A stretch of DNA of 64,000 nucleotides from Leucobacter salsicius M1-8 (GTDB lineage Bacteria; Actinomycetota; Actinomycetes; Actinomycetales; Microbacteriaceae). The notes beneath the pieces are model-generated. The model was not told the origin of the DNA. It was given only the letters and a program-made list of their open reading frames with translations, and did no database searches. Location of the stretch: positions 62,001 through 126,000 of the forward strand of contig NZ_AOCN01000008.1 of the NCBI RefSeq assembly GCF_000350525.1. The letters run 5' to 3'. The translations under genes were made by a program, and so were the position numbers. Within the stretch, counting starts at the first letter, position 1. Each line of letters starts with the position of its first letter. Shown one piece after another: positions 17,722 to 26,157 of the stretch.

Positions 17722-19023
17722 TCAAATAGAAGCTGCAGCGGCGAACGCGCCGCGTACGGCATCGATCGCAGCATCAATGTCGTCGTTGGTCGTCGAGGCG
17801 TTGAGACGCCGGTCGCCTGTGGCCGCCGTGGTTTCCAGAACTCGCTGCTTCATCAGTGATTGCTGGTATGCGGCGTAACGATCTGTATTTACATCGAGAG
17901 TGTCACGGAAGTTTCGTGGCGCTTCCGCACGGAAATAGACTGCCCACTCAGAGCCGAGTCCCGTCACGACCGCTTCAACTCCGGTGTCGACGATGGCTCG
18001 GGCGTATCCTTCGCGAAGACGCTCTCCGAGTTCATACAACCGACCAATGGTGTTCTCGCTTTCCATAATGTCAAGCGTCGCGTTGCCCGCAGCCATCGCG
18101 TATGGATTGGCGTTGTACGTGCCGTCAATTGTCACTTCGTTCTGGGCGTAGGCACCCAGATGATCCATAAACTCGTCGCGCCCTGCCAAGCCCGCCAACG
18201 AAAAACCGTTGGCAACTGCTTTACCAAAAGCGGTGAGATCCGGGGTGACTCCCGTTACTTCCTGAATGCCACCTAGCGCTGCACGAAAGCCAGTCTTCAC
18301 CTCGTCAAGGACGAAGATCGTGCCGTGTTGCGTGCAAAGATCCCGCAGGAGTTCCAGAAATCCCGGTGCTGCGGCCACACATCCGTAGCTGTGCACATAA
18401 CCTTCAGCGAATGCCGCGGCAAGCTCTGCACCATGCGCGTTGAACGCGGCGCGCAGACCTTCAGCGTCGTTCCATTCGACTACGATCACATCACCAGTCA
18501 CGGCGGGGTGGAGCCCCGCACTATTTACAGTGTTGAGGGGAGATTCTTTGGTGAGCCCTGCTCGAGAGCCGCCAACAGCCACATGGTCACTCCACCCGTG
18601 GTAGCTTCCGTGAAACTTCAGAACTTTCATGCGCCCAGTTACTGCGCGGGCAATATGAGAAGCATGCATTGTCGCATCGGTTCCCGACGTACAGAAGGCT
18701 ACCTTTTCGGCAGACGGCATGAGTCTGGTGATCTTTTCACCGAGCTCAACTTCGCCCAGCTGTGGCCCTACTCCAGTGAGGTCGCAGGTGTTCACCGATT
18801 TGTAAACTGCATCATTGACCCGGGAGTCTGAATGCCCGAGCACAATCGGCCCCCAGGCGTTGAGAAAGTCCAGGTACTGGTTCCCCTCGCGATCCCACAT
18901 GTAGGCACCTTTGGCCTTGACAAACACTTGTTCGAAGCCAAGTCGGTGCCCCGACGACGCTCCTCTGGGAATAACCTTTCGGGCTTCCTCCCACTGCTGG
19001 AAAGACGGTGTTTCAGTCGACAT
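17722..19023 (-). CDS. Class III PLP aminotransferase (glutamate-1-semialdehyde aminomutase-like)
   Basis: A 433-residue fold-type I PLP enzyme of the omega-aminotransferase group. The phosphate-binding SGTDAT is at 113-118, YHGWSD at 141-146, the cofactor aspartate D240 in FVLDEVKTG, and the Schiff-base lysine K268 in FGKAVANG. It resembles glutamate-1-semialdehyde 2,1-aminomutase and beta-amino-acid or omega-amine aminotransferases. A haem-synthesis role is unlikely because it sits in a catabolic operon. It would move an amino group from a terminal amine or beta-amino acid to a keto acid. Its ATG has AAAGGA upstream. It lies between the GMC oxidoreductase gene and the binding-protein gene. 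Confidence 0.86.
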   Translation of the reverse strand: MSTETPSFQQWEEARKVIPRGASSGHRLGFEQVFVKAKGAYMWDREGNQYLDFLNAWGPIVLGHSDSRVNDAVYKSVNTCDLTGVGPQLGEVELGEKITRLMPSAEKVAFCTSGTDATMHASHIARAVTGRMKVLKFHGSYHGWSDHVAVGGSRAGLTKESPLNTVNSAGLHPAVTGDVIVVEWNDAEGLRAAFNAHGAELAAAFAEGYVHSYGCVAAAPGFLELLRDLCTQHGTIFVLDEVKTGFRAALGGIQEVTGVTPDLTAFGKAVANGFSLAGLAGRDEFMDHLGAYAQNEVTIDGTYNANPYAMAAGNATLDIMESENTIGRLYELGERLREGYARAIVDTGVEAVVTGLGSEWAVYFRAEAPRNFRDTLDVNTDRYAAYQQSLMKQRVLETTAATGDRRLNASTTNDDIDAAIDAVRGAFAAAASI

Positions 19024-19079
19024 GTGTCGATCCTTTCGTTCGCAAAACTACGTTGTTTAAGTTCTCGGCCCAAGCCTTG

Positions 19080-20504
19080 CTATACCAGCGCGCCGCTTCG
19101 ATACGCTGCGCTCATCCGTTCGGCGAGCATGACAACCGGCAAATGAGTATTCGCGCTCGGCACCTCCGGAAGAATCGAGGCGTCCCAGATCGAAAGCCCT
19201 TCGAAACCGAAGACATTTCCTAGTTCGTCAACGACCGCGTCCGGGTCGTTGGCCTGGCCCATCCGAGCCGTGCCTACTGCGTGGAAGTAGTCCCCCACGT
19301 ATTGAGACAGCCATCTTTCAAAGAACTCGTCGTCCTCGATCGCTGAGAGTGGCGTGCCCTTTTCATCAATGAACACCTCTTCAACTATCGGCGCAAAGGC
19401 TTCACCGCTGAGTACTTTCGCGACCGCGGCAAGTGCCTCACGCATGGCCTTTTTATCATCCGGGTGCGCAAGCATCTCCTCGTCAACGATGGGCGGCGCA
19501 AGTAGATTCTTGGGATTAAGGCGCAACGACCCCACAGACTTGGTGCGCATCACTGCTGCCATGAGTAGTCCGTGGGTTCCGGGTAGCAGCTCCCCATGAA
19601 GGGGAAGAAGATGGATGTCTCCTGTTCCCACTGAGGACGAAAGTCGCATCACCGCACCGATACACGGAATCTCTCGATTTGCTTCACGGCATTCTGGCGT
19701 CATCGTGAAATAGACCGAAGCCGCTGGATGGTCCTGGAGCCCACGTCCGATTCCTGAATGTGTCATACCGCTGCGGAGGAGAATACTGGGCGTCTCAAAG
19801 GTGCCTGCACAAAGGATTACGCGATCTCCACGCAGTTCCTCTCCCCCGACGAGCACGACGCCCACAACCCTATTGCCGTCAAACATGAGCCGGTCAACTT
19901 GGGAATCGGGTCGAACGATTAGGTTCTCGCGTGCACGAGCTGGTTCGAGCCATAGCTCCCGTGAGGAACGTCGACCTTCCCGATCAGCGGTGCGGTAAAG
20001 CAGAGCACTCCCGTCCTCGGCTGTGTAGGAATCCACTGACTCTGCAAGTCCCAGCACACGACCTGAAGCTAACAACGCTTGATCCACAGGAGTCTGTTCT
20101 TCTTGCGTGGACCGAGTGAGGGTCGACTGAAGCTTTGCAAACCAGGGTTCGACGTGTAACCAAGACCACCTACTCAGACCGTACTGGCTTGCATAGTTGT
20201 CGTAATCAGACGGAAGTCCGGGCAGCGCGAGCATCGCGTTCGTAGAGGCGGAACCGCCAACGCCGCGACCTCTCTGGTACAGCAGCCGCTTACCACCGTG
20301 GACCTTGCTCGCGAATAGGTCCGGATAAAATGCTTGCCTGTGTTCCAACGCATCAAGCCAGTTCACTGACAGTATCTCAGCGTCACCACCCTGGTCGGCA
20401 CCTGCATCGAGCAAGATGACGTTCCTGTCCCCGTCTTCGGAGAGCCGAGCGGCAACGGTGCATCCCGCTGATCCAGCACCAACAATGATTACAGTTTCAG
20501 TCAC
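19080..20504 (-). CDS. GMC-family FAD oxidoreductase
   Basis: A 474-residue glucose-methanol-choline oxidoreductase. The dinucleotide motif VGAGSAG is at 8-14, the GMC signature region GRGVGGSASTNAML near residue 80, and the C-terminal catalytic elements are HAVGTARMG near 427 and SANTHLP near 455 (His-Asn type active site). Family members oxidise primary alcohols to aldehydes; one subgroup (MftG) works with mycofactocin. It lies 25 nt downstream of an MftD-like gene. At under 500 residues it is on the short side for choline dehydrogenase. A role in oxidising an amino alcohol or hydroxylated intermediate fits the operon but is inferred. Confidence 0.86.
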   Translation of the reverse strand: MTETVIIVGAGSAGCTVAARLSEDGDRNVILLDAGADQGGDAEILSVNWLDALEHRQAFYPDLFASKVHGGKRLLYQRGRGVGGSASTNAMLALPGLPSDYDNYASQYGLSRWSWLHVEPWFAKLQSTLTRSTQEEQTPVDQALLASGRVLGLAESVDSYTAEDGSALLYRTADREGRRSSRELWLEPARARENLIVRPDSQVDRLMFDGNRVVGVVLVGGEELRGDRVILCAGTFETPSILLRSGMTHSGIGRGLQDHPAASVYFTMTPECREANREIPCIGAVMRLSSSVGTGDIHLLPLHGELLPGTHGLLMAAVMRTKSVGSLRLNPKNLLAPPIVDEEMLAHPDDKKAMREALAAVAKVLSGEAFAPIVEEVFIDEKGTPLSAIEDDEFFERWLSQYVGDYFHAVGTARMGQANDPDAVVDELGNVFGFEGLSIWDASILPEVPSANTHLPVVMLAERMSAAYRSGALV

Positions 20505-20529
20505 GATATTGCCTTCTGGAGTTAGTCAA

Positions 20530-21714
20530 TTACTGGGTTGGCGGGACAAAGAAGCCTTGATTGAGCACCATCAAGTCGTCTTTCGTAAGGTCATGGATTG
20601 AGGCCTTCCCAATGCCATACAACGTTTCACGAATGCCGTTCTTCAGGATGTCGAGGACTTCGTATACCCCCGCTTCGCCTGAGACAGCCAGCCCGTACAA
20701 GTAAGCCCGTCCAATGAAGACAGCCTTCGCCCCAAGAGCAACTGCCTTCACCACGTCAGACCCACGCCGGATACCTCCGTCCGCCATAACATCCACTTGG
20801 TCTCCGACGGCGTCCACGATGTAGGGAAGGTATCTCAGCGGCGAAGGGCTGCCATCAATGTTGTTGCCACCGTGGTTCGAGATAGATATGGCATCGGCGC
20901 CCAGATCTACCGCGAGCTTTGCGTCCTTGATGGTATTGATACCCTTCACCATGAAGGGACCTCCCCAAAGCTCACGGATCCATTTGATGTCGTCCCAAGT
21001 CGGGGCAGGAGTCCGCTCAAACTCACCCCAGGCTGCCCCGAAATACGGCACGTCGTTTTTGTCTCTGCCCCAAAGGTTGGGCACCTTTACATCCGGTATA
21101 CGCCCCCGGATAAGGAACTCAGAAAGCCAGCGCGGTCGTGCGATCGCGGCAGGTGCAAAACTGGCCATCGTTTTCAGACCCATGTTCGACGGAGGCGCCG
21201 GCGGCACGCCCCAATCACGGCGCGGTGTATGTGACCAGTCAAGCGTCACAATGAGCCCTTTTGCTCCTTGTTCTTTTGCATCCATGACACGCTTTTCAAT
21301 GTCAGCTTTGGACCCAACCCAATAGAGCTGAAAGAAAATGTCCTGGTTCACTTTGAGAAGGTCGGTCAACGGATCAGTGGCCCATGAGCTGAGACCCATC
21401 GCAGTACCTTGGCGGGCAGCTGCCGAGGCAGCTGCAACTTCACCGCCAGGGTGAATGGCTTGAGCACCAACCGGTGAAACGATAACTGGAAAGTCAATCT
21501 TGGTACCCATGATCGATGTACTCATATCGAATGAGGTGGGTCGGTTAAAGATCGTCGGAGAGAACCCCAACTCATCGAATGCGCGTACATTATCAGCCGG
21601 AGTGAGGCCCTTCTCATTGCCGGCCTTTACTGCGAGCCACACAGGCTTGGGTAGGCGACGTTTGGCCATGCGTTCAGCCTCAGCAAGGTTCTTGAAAGGA
21701 ACTCGAGTGCTCAT
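20530..21714 (-). CDS. MftD-like FMN-dependent alpha-hydroxy-acid/amine oxidase
   Basis: A 394-residue FMN TIM-barrel protein of the lactate-oxidase family. Active-site elements are ITV-type FMN strands, K257 in FMVKGI, the catalytic base H281 in ISNHGGNNIDG, and ADGGIRRGSD near 312-320. Classical 2-hydroxy-acid oxidases have Arg right after HGG (HGGRQ), which holds the substrate carboxylate. Here it is Asn, the same change I recall in MftD, the mycofactocin enzyme that oxidatively deaminates an amino-lactam. From memory, similarity to mycobacterial MftD (Rv0694) extends along the whole length, for example AKRRLPK near the N-terminus. No mftA, mftB, mftC, mftE or mftF is nearby, so it is probably a substrate oxidase of the island, not a cofactor-maturation enzyme. 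Confidence 0.85.
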   Translation of the reverse strand: MSTRVPFKNLAEAERMAKRRLPKPVWLAVKAGNEKGLTPADNVRAFDELGFSPTIFNRPTSFDMSTSIMGTKIDFPVIVSPVGAQAIHPGGEVAAASAAARQGTAMGLSSWATDPLTDLLKVNQDIFFQLYWVGSKADIEKRVMDAKEQGAKGLIVTLDWSHTPRRDWGVPPAPPSNMGLKTMASFAPAAIARPRWLSEFLIRGRIPDVKVPNLWGRDKNDVPYFGAAWGEFERTPAPTWDDIKWIRELWGGPFMVKGINTIKDAKLAVDLGADAISISNHGGNNIDGSPSPLRYLPYIVDAVGDQVDVMADGGIRRGSDVVKAVALGAKAVFIGRAYLYGLAVSGEAGVYEVLDILKNGIRETLYGIGKASIHDLTKDDLMVLNQGFFVPPTQ

Positions 21715-21929
21715 GTCTTGCTTATCTCCATTGATCTAATACGTGGCGACCAGAGTCGCTTCGACGGCTTCGTCTTCCCCACACTTCATCGAACAAACAT
21801 TAGATTCAGGTGGCCTGATGACAACTATCTACTATTAGTTAGAGTTTTTCAAGACCTACATTTGCTTGAGAACGTTCTGAAATGTAACATTTGTGAAACT
21901 AGGTGTTGTTCCAACGATGGAGGCCAGCA
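21715..21929. promoter_or_regulatory. Second divergent regulatory region of the island
   Basis: 215-bp A+T-rich region between the MftD-like gene (minus) and the decarboxylase gene (plus). It contains the palindrome AAATGTAACATTT (21880-21892) preceded by TCTGAAAT (21876-21883). Both words recur in the other divergent promoter at 15089-15156, suggesting one regulator for both units. GGAGG at 21919-21923 is the decarboxylase ribosome site. Confidence 0.6.
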
Positions 21930-23435
21930 ATGACGCGCACACCACTAGACCAGTCGACCACTCCCTATGCCAGCGCACTTCAGGCGCAGGCAGCAAAGGT
22001 ATCCGTCAACCTCATGGTCCCGGGCCACGGCGCAACTTCCGAGGGGCTCGCATCAGAGCTCGCAGACTTTTGTGGCGAGCGGGCGCTAGCCCTCGATATT
22101 CCACCGCTGATCAACGGCATCGATGTCGGGCCAGCTTCTCCGCTCGTCCAGGCCACGGAGTTGGCTGCTGAAGCATGGGGGGCCCAGAAAACTTGGTTCT
22201 TGGCAAACGGCGCTTCACAAGCTAACCGCATGGCAGCTCTCGCCATTGCCGGCTTAGGTCGAGGAGACTCGGTCATCGCGCAACGCAGTGCTCATTCCAG
22301 CTTTACCGACGGTGTAATCCTGGGAGATCTCCTTCCCCTCTTCGTTATCCCCAGCATCGACACGGCCCGCGGGATCAACCACGGCGTGCATCCCGATGCT
22401 CTGCATAGTGCTCTCACCAGCGCAGAGAATGATGGCATCCCGGTCTCAGCCGTCTACATCATCAGCCCAAGCTATTTCGGCGCTGTCGCCGATGTGACAG
22501 GGCTCTCCCGCGTCGCCCATGAGCATGGCGTACCACTTGTCGTTGACGGGGCTTGGGGTCCACATTTTGGTTTTCATGAGGATCTCCCTGAGTCACCCAC
22601 ACGTCTAGGAGCAGATCTCACTGTTTCAAGCACGCACAAACTGGCAGGCAGCCTCACTCAATCAGCTATGCTCCACCTCAGCGACGGACCCTTCGCCAAC
22701 CGGCTCCTTCCACTCCTGGAACGGGCCTACATGACCACTCAAACCACGAGTCCAAGCGCGCTTCTCCTCGGATCTTTGGACATTGCGCGACGCTCGATGG
22801 CGACGGGGCACGACCTCATTGGAGCTAGCATCGTTGAAGTCGAAAAGTTCAGGGATCAAGTGCGCGCCAGCGACACATACACAATCATCTCTGACGGTTT
22901 CTCCGATTTTGATGACATCATCGCCCATGATCCCATGCGCGTATCAATCGATGTGTCTGCAACAGGTTTGAGCGGGCACAAGATTCGCGACATTCTTGAT
23001 TCCGAGTTCGATATTCATCTTGAGATCTCAACTGCTCAAGCCGTCGTAGCTTTCATCGGCCCCGGCAAATTTCCTGATCTCAATCGCTTCGCCAATGCGT
23101 TGCTTGAGATAGCGAGTCGTCTTGATCCTCACCAGGTCCCGCCGGCACTAGATTTTCCCCCGTTACCCCAGCCTGGGCCGATGATCATGCGACCGAGAGC
23201 AGCTTACTTCTCGCAGTATGTGACGATACCGGCGGATCAGGCAGCCGGGCGTGTGTCTGCAGACGCGCTGGCCGCCTATCCGCCCGGCATCCCCAATGTC
23301 ATTCCTGGCGAGGCAATCACTCCGGACATGATTAAGTTCCTTCAGCAGGTAGCAGCCTCGCCGATCGGCTATGTCCGTGGAGCTCTCGACAGCAAAGTCT
23401 CACACTTCCGAGTCGTAATCGAACCGGGAGAGTAG
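21930..23435 (+). CDS. Orn/Lys/Arg decarboxylase-fold PLP enzyme
   Basis: A 501-residue fold-type I PLP protein of the group III basic-amino-acid decarboxylases (YaaO/CadA-like, without the wing domain). It begins with a PGHG motif (NLMVPGHGATSEG). It has NGASQAN for phosphate binding, the ring-stacking His in QRSAHSS (H122), cofactor aspartate D206 in VVDGAWGPH and the Schiff-base lysine K237 in SSTHK. The usual C-terminal domain follows. I chose ATG 21930 with GGAGG 6 nt upstream over an ATG at 21903. It faces away from the MftD-like gene and shares its promoter region. The substrate may be a basic or other amino acid whose amine product feeds the gamma-glutamyl ligase; this is inference. 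It is the last gene of the low-G+C block. Confidence 0.85.
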   Translation: MTRTPLDQSTTPYASALQAQAAKVSVNLMVPGHGATSEGLASELADFCGERALALDIPPLINGIDVGPASPLVQATELAAEAWGAQKTWFLANGASQANRMAALAIAGLGRGDSVIAQRSAHSSFTDGVILGDLLPLFVIPSIDTARGINHGVHPDALHSALTSAENDGIPVSAVYIISPSYFGAVADVTGLSRVAHEHGVPLVVDGAWGPHFGFHEDLPESPTRLGADLTVSSTHKLAGSLTQSAMLHLSDGPFANRLLPLLERAYMTTQTTSPSALLLGSLDIARRSMATGHDLIGASIVEVEKFRDQVRASDTYTIISDGFSDFDDIIAHDPMRVSIDVSATGLSGHKIRDILDSEFDIHLEISTAQAVVAFIGPGKFPDLNRFANALLEIASRLDPHQVPPALDFPPLPQPGPMIMRPRAAYFSQYVTIPADQAAGRVSADALAAYPPGIPNVIPGEAITPDMIKFLQQVAASPIGYVRGALDSKVSHFRVVIEPGE

Positions 23436-23543
23436 CTACACAGCTCGGCGACACAGACGCCGGCTCGGCCCGTGTCCAGAGCACAAGGCAGTTGTTAAGG
23501 CCCCCCGGTAGAGTTGGGAACACTACAATCTGGGGAGACATTA

Positions 23544-23990
23544 ATGCGGGTGGCAGCAGCTTTTCTGGCGGACGCGGCGAATGTGCGCGAGGGTACGCTC
23601 GGCGTGCTCTCGGGGTTCATCAACACGATCAACCGCGAGGAGTTTCCCGCACCACTCGGGGCCGCCCTCGTAGTGGTCGTCGAGTACGACGAGACCGAGG
23701 CCCGACGCGGCGAGCAGCAACGCACGTTCAGGGCTCGCTGCGAGCCCGCGGTCGGTGGCGCCGAGATCTTCAATCTCGACGGCACGTTCAGCCTCGGCGC
23801 CTCGAGCGATGCGTTTGGCTACATTCCGATGGTGTTCTCGCTGCACGAGGTCGAGGTCCCCATGACCGGCAGCTACCGCATCGTCTTCGAAGGCGAAGGG
23901 CTTGAACGTGTCGACGTGCGGTTCTACGCCAACGCGACCAATCTGCCAGATCTCGACGACGAGCTGGCCCCCAATAGCGACTCTGAATAG
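23544..23990 (+). CDS. Conserved actinobacterial hypothetical protein (DUF6941-like)
   Basis: A 148-residue cytoplasmic protein with no membrane segment. The N-terminus MRVAAAFLADAANVREGTLG and the alternating beta-strand pattern through to YRIVFEGEG resemble a family of small actinobacterial proteins of unknown function that I recall as DUF6941. The ATG at 23544 follows GGGGAGA by 5 nt, and TACAAT at 23524-23529 looks like its -10. Its composition is core-like again, so it marks the right border of the low-G+C island. The acidic C-terminal tail is unremarkable. No function can be assigned. Confidence 0.75.
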   Translation: MRVAAAFLADAANVREGTLGVLSGFINTINREEFPAPLGAALVVVVEYDETEARRGEQQRTFRARCEPAVGGAEIFNLDGTFSLGASSDAFGYIPMVFSLHEVEVPMTGSYRIVFEGEGLERVDVRFYANATNLPDLDDELAPNSDSE

Positions 23991-24032
23991 CAGCGCCAGC
24001 GACGCCAGCAGCGCCAGCCACCATCGAAGAAA

Positions 24033-24851
24033 GTGACCTCCCCCACCACCATGACCGCGTCAGTTCCCCTGCCAGTACCGCAAGCACTGCCTGCCCTCGT
24101 CGCATTCGACCTCGACGACACCCTCGCCCCCTCGAAGTCCCCGGCGCCCGAGCGCATCCTCGCGGCCCTCGCAGGTCTGCTCAAGCGCACGAGCGTCGCG
24201 GTGATCTCGGGCGGCAACTTCGAGCAGTTTGAGATGCAGCTGGTGTCGCGGCTCGACGCGTACGCCGACCTCGACGAGTCCGATCTCGAGCGCCTGCACC
24301 TGCTGCCCACCTGCGGAACCCGCTACGAGCGCCGCGAAGACGGCCGCTGGGTCACGGTCTACCAGGAGAGCCTCACCACAGACGAGCGCGACCGCGCCCT
24401 CACCGCACTGCGTGAGGAGGCCGAACGCCTGAACCTCTGGGAAACCGAGACCTGGGGCGACGTGTTGGAGGATCGCGGCTCGCAGGTCACGTTCTCGGCT
24501 CTCGGCCAGCGCGCCCCCGTCGCAGACAAGGCCAAGTGGGATCCCACGGGCGACAAGAAAAACACCTTGCGCGCGGCCGTCGCCGACCGGCTCCCCGACC
24601 TTGAGGTGCGCAGCGGTGGTTCGACATCGGTCGACATCACGCGTCGCGGCATCGACAAGGCGTACGGCATGCGCAAACTCGAAACGCTCACCGGCATTGC
24701 GCTCGACGACATGCTCTTCATCGGCGACCGTCTCGACCCCGACGGCAACGATTACCCCGTCAAGGCGATGGGCGTCGCATGCCATGCGGTCGACGGCTGG
24801 GAGGACACCGCCGCCTATCTCGAGCAGCTGCTCGCGGCGACCGCCGCGTAA
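24033..24851 (+). CDS. HAD-superfamily phosphatase (phosphomannomutase/sucrose-phosphatase-like)
   Basis: A 272-residue haloacid-dehalogenase hydrolase of subclass IIB. Motif I FDLDDTLAPS is at 25-34 with D26 and D28, motif II AVISGGNFEQ at about 56-65, the cap contains CGTRYE, motif III is represented by K in DKAYG, and motif IV by FIGDRLDPDGND. This resembles the eukaryotic-type PMM and trehalose/sucrose phosphate phosphatase fold. It removes phosphate from an unidentified sugar phosphate. Start is GTG at 24033; an in-frame ATG at 24051 is possible. The glycerate kinase gene begins 4 nt after its stop, so the two form a small carbon-metabolism operon. Confidence 0.85.
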   Translation: MTSPTTMTASVPLPVPQALPALVAFDLDDTLAPSKSPAPERILAALAGLLKRTSVAVISGGNFEQFEMQLVSRLDAYADLDESDLERLHLLPTCGTRYERREDGRWVTVYQESLTTDERDRALTALREEAERLNLWETETWGDVLEDRGSQVTFSALGQRAPVADKAKWDPTGDKKNTLRAAVADRLPDLEVRSGGSTSVDITRRGIDKAYGMRKLETLTGIALDDMLFIGDRLDPDGNDYPVKAMGVACHAVDGWEDTAAYLEQLLAATAA

Positions 24852-24855
24852 TTCC

Positions 24856-26010
24856 GTGCGCATCGTCATCGCCCCCGACAAGTTCAAGGGTTCGCTGAGT
24901 GCTGACGCGGTTTGCGCTCACCTCGCGGCCGGCATCACGGCCGCACTGCCGGGAGCCCGCATCGATGTCGCGCCCATGGCCGACGGCGGCGAGGGAACGC
25001 TCGACGCCGCCATTTCGGCGGGCTTCGAGCGCATAACCCGCACGGTGGCGGGGCCGCTCGGGGCCCCGGTGCGCGCGAGCTTCGCGCTGCGCCAGGGCAC
25101 CGGCTCGCAGCCCGGCGAAGCGGTGATCGAGCTTGCGACGGCCTCGGGGCTGCTGCTCATCGATGCGCCGGATCGCCTCCCGCTCGCCGCCCACACGCGT
25201 GGCACCGGCGAACTCATCACGGCTGCCCTCGATGCGGGGGCACGCCGCATCGTGCTCGCCGTGGGAGGCAGCGCCTCGACCGATGGCGGAACGGGCATGC
25301 TCCGGGCACTCGGCGCCAGCTTTCTCGATTCCTCGGGGCAACCGCTACTAGACGGGGGCGGAGACCTCCCTCGACTCCACAACATCGACTGGTCGGGTCT
25401 CGATCCGCGCATTCTCGATACGGAGTTCGTGCTCGCGACCGACGTCGATCACGTGCTCACTGGGCCTCACGGGGCGGCTCGGGTCTTCGCCCCGCAAAAG
25501 GGTGCCACGCCCGACGAGGTCGAACTACTCGAGCACGGGCTCGTGCGCCTCGCCGCGGTCCTGCGGAAGCAGTTCCCCGAGGGTCCGGATCTCGCGCAAG
25601 CCCCCGGATCCGGTGCCGCGGGTGGGGTCGGTTTTGGCGCAATGGCGGCGCTTGGCGCCGCCCGCCGCCCCGGGGTCGACGTCGTAGCCGAGGTAACCGG
25701 GCTCCCGCGCCTCATGCAGTGCGCAGATCTTGTCATTACGGGCGAGGGCTCGTTCGATGCCCAGAGCCTCGGCGGCAAAACTCCGGTGGGGGTGCTGCGC
25801 CTCGCGCAGGCTGCCGGGGTGCCCGCAATCCTCGTAACCGGGCGCAACCTGCTCTCCGACACGGAGCGGCAAGCGACCGGGTTTCTCGCGAGCTATGCGA
25901 TCGCAGATCGCGATCCGGATCCTGACTCGTGCATGAACTACGCCGCACGCTATCTCGAGCAGATCGGCACGGAGATTGGCACCGAGATCGGTCGTACGCT
26001 CGCCGGTTAG
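24856..26010 (+). CDS. glxK: Glycerate 2-kinase
   Basis: A 384-residue GckA/GarK-type glycerate kinase that phosphorylates D-glycerate to 2-phosphoglycerate. The N-terminus VRIVIAPDKFKGSLSA is diagnostic, followed by MADGGEGTLDA, the glycine-rich LAVGGSASTDGGTGMLRALG (about residues 134-153) and LVITGEGSFDAQSLGGKTP. I place the start at GTG 24856, where conservation begins; the reading frame stays open further upstream but overlaps the HAD gene. It would feed glyoxylate or glycerate carbon into lower glycolysis. A near-tandem TEIGTEIG at the C-terminus comes from a short internal DNA repeat. Confidence 0.92.
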   Translation: MRIVIAPDKFKGSLSADAVCAHLAAGITAALPGARIDVAPMADGGEGTLDAAISAGFERITRTVAGPLGAPVRASFALRQGTGSQPGEAVIELATASGLLLIDAPDRLPLAAHTRGTGELITAALDAGARRIVLAVGGSASTDGGTGMLRALGASFLDSSGQPLLDGGGDLPRLHNIDWSGLDPRILDTEFVLATDVDHVLTGPHGAARVFAPQKGATPDEVELLEHGLVRLAAVLRKQFPEGPDLAQAPGSGAAGGVGFGAMAALGAARRPGVDVVAEVTGLPRLMQCADLVITGEGSFDAQSLGGKTPVGVLRLAQAAGVPAILVTGRNLLSDTERQATGFLASYAIADRDPDPDSCMNYAARYLEQIGTEIGTEIGRTLAG

Positions 26011-26058
26011 CGAACAGGTTCAGTGCGGCGGCTCACGCCATGCTCACGAGTCACTATC

Positions 26059-26112
26059 GAAATGACGAGAGGGTATCCAAATCGCGTGATTTGGATACCC
26101 TCTCGTTATTTC
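26059..26112. terminator. Long bidirectional palindrome between glxK and mqo
   Basis: 25-bp arms (26059-26083 and 26088-26112, one mismatch) around a 4-nt loop. Outer ends read GAAAT and inner ends CAAATC/GATTTG. It lies between two convergent genes. Closely related palindromes lie at 47597 and 54675. Confidence 0.75.
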
Positions 26113-26157
26113 AGTACGTTCTCGTGGAACGCAACCGCAGTCGTGCGGCTTGCAAGA

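Noticed and set aside
24601-24855. N-terminal extension of glycerate kinase
   Set aside because: It overlaps the HAD gene in another frame; homology begins at the GTG at 24856.
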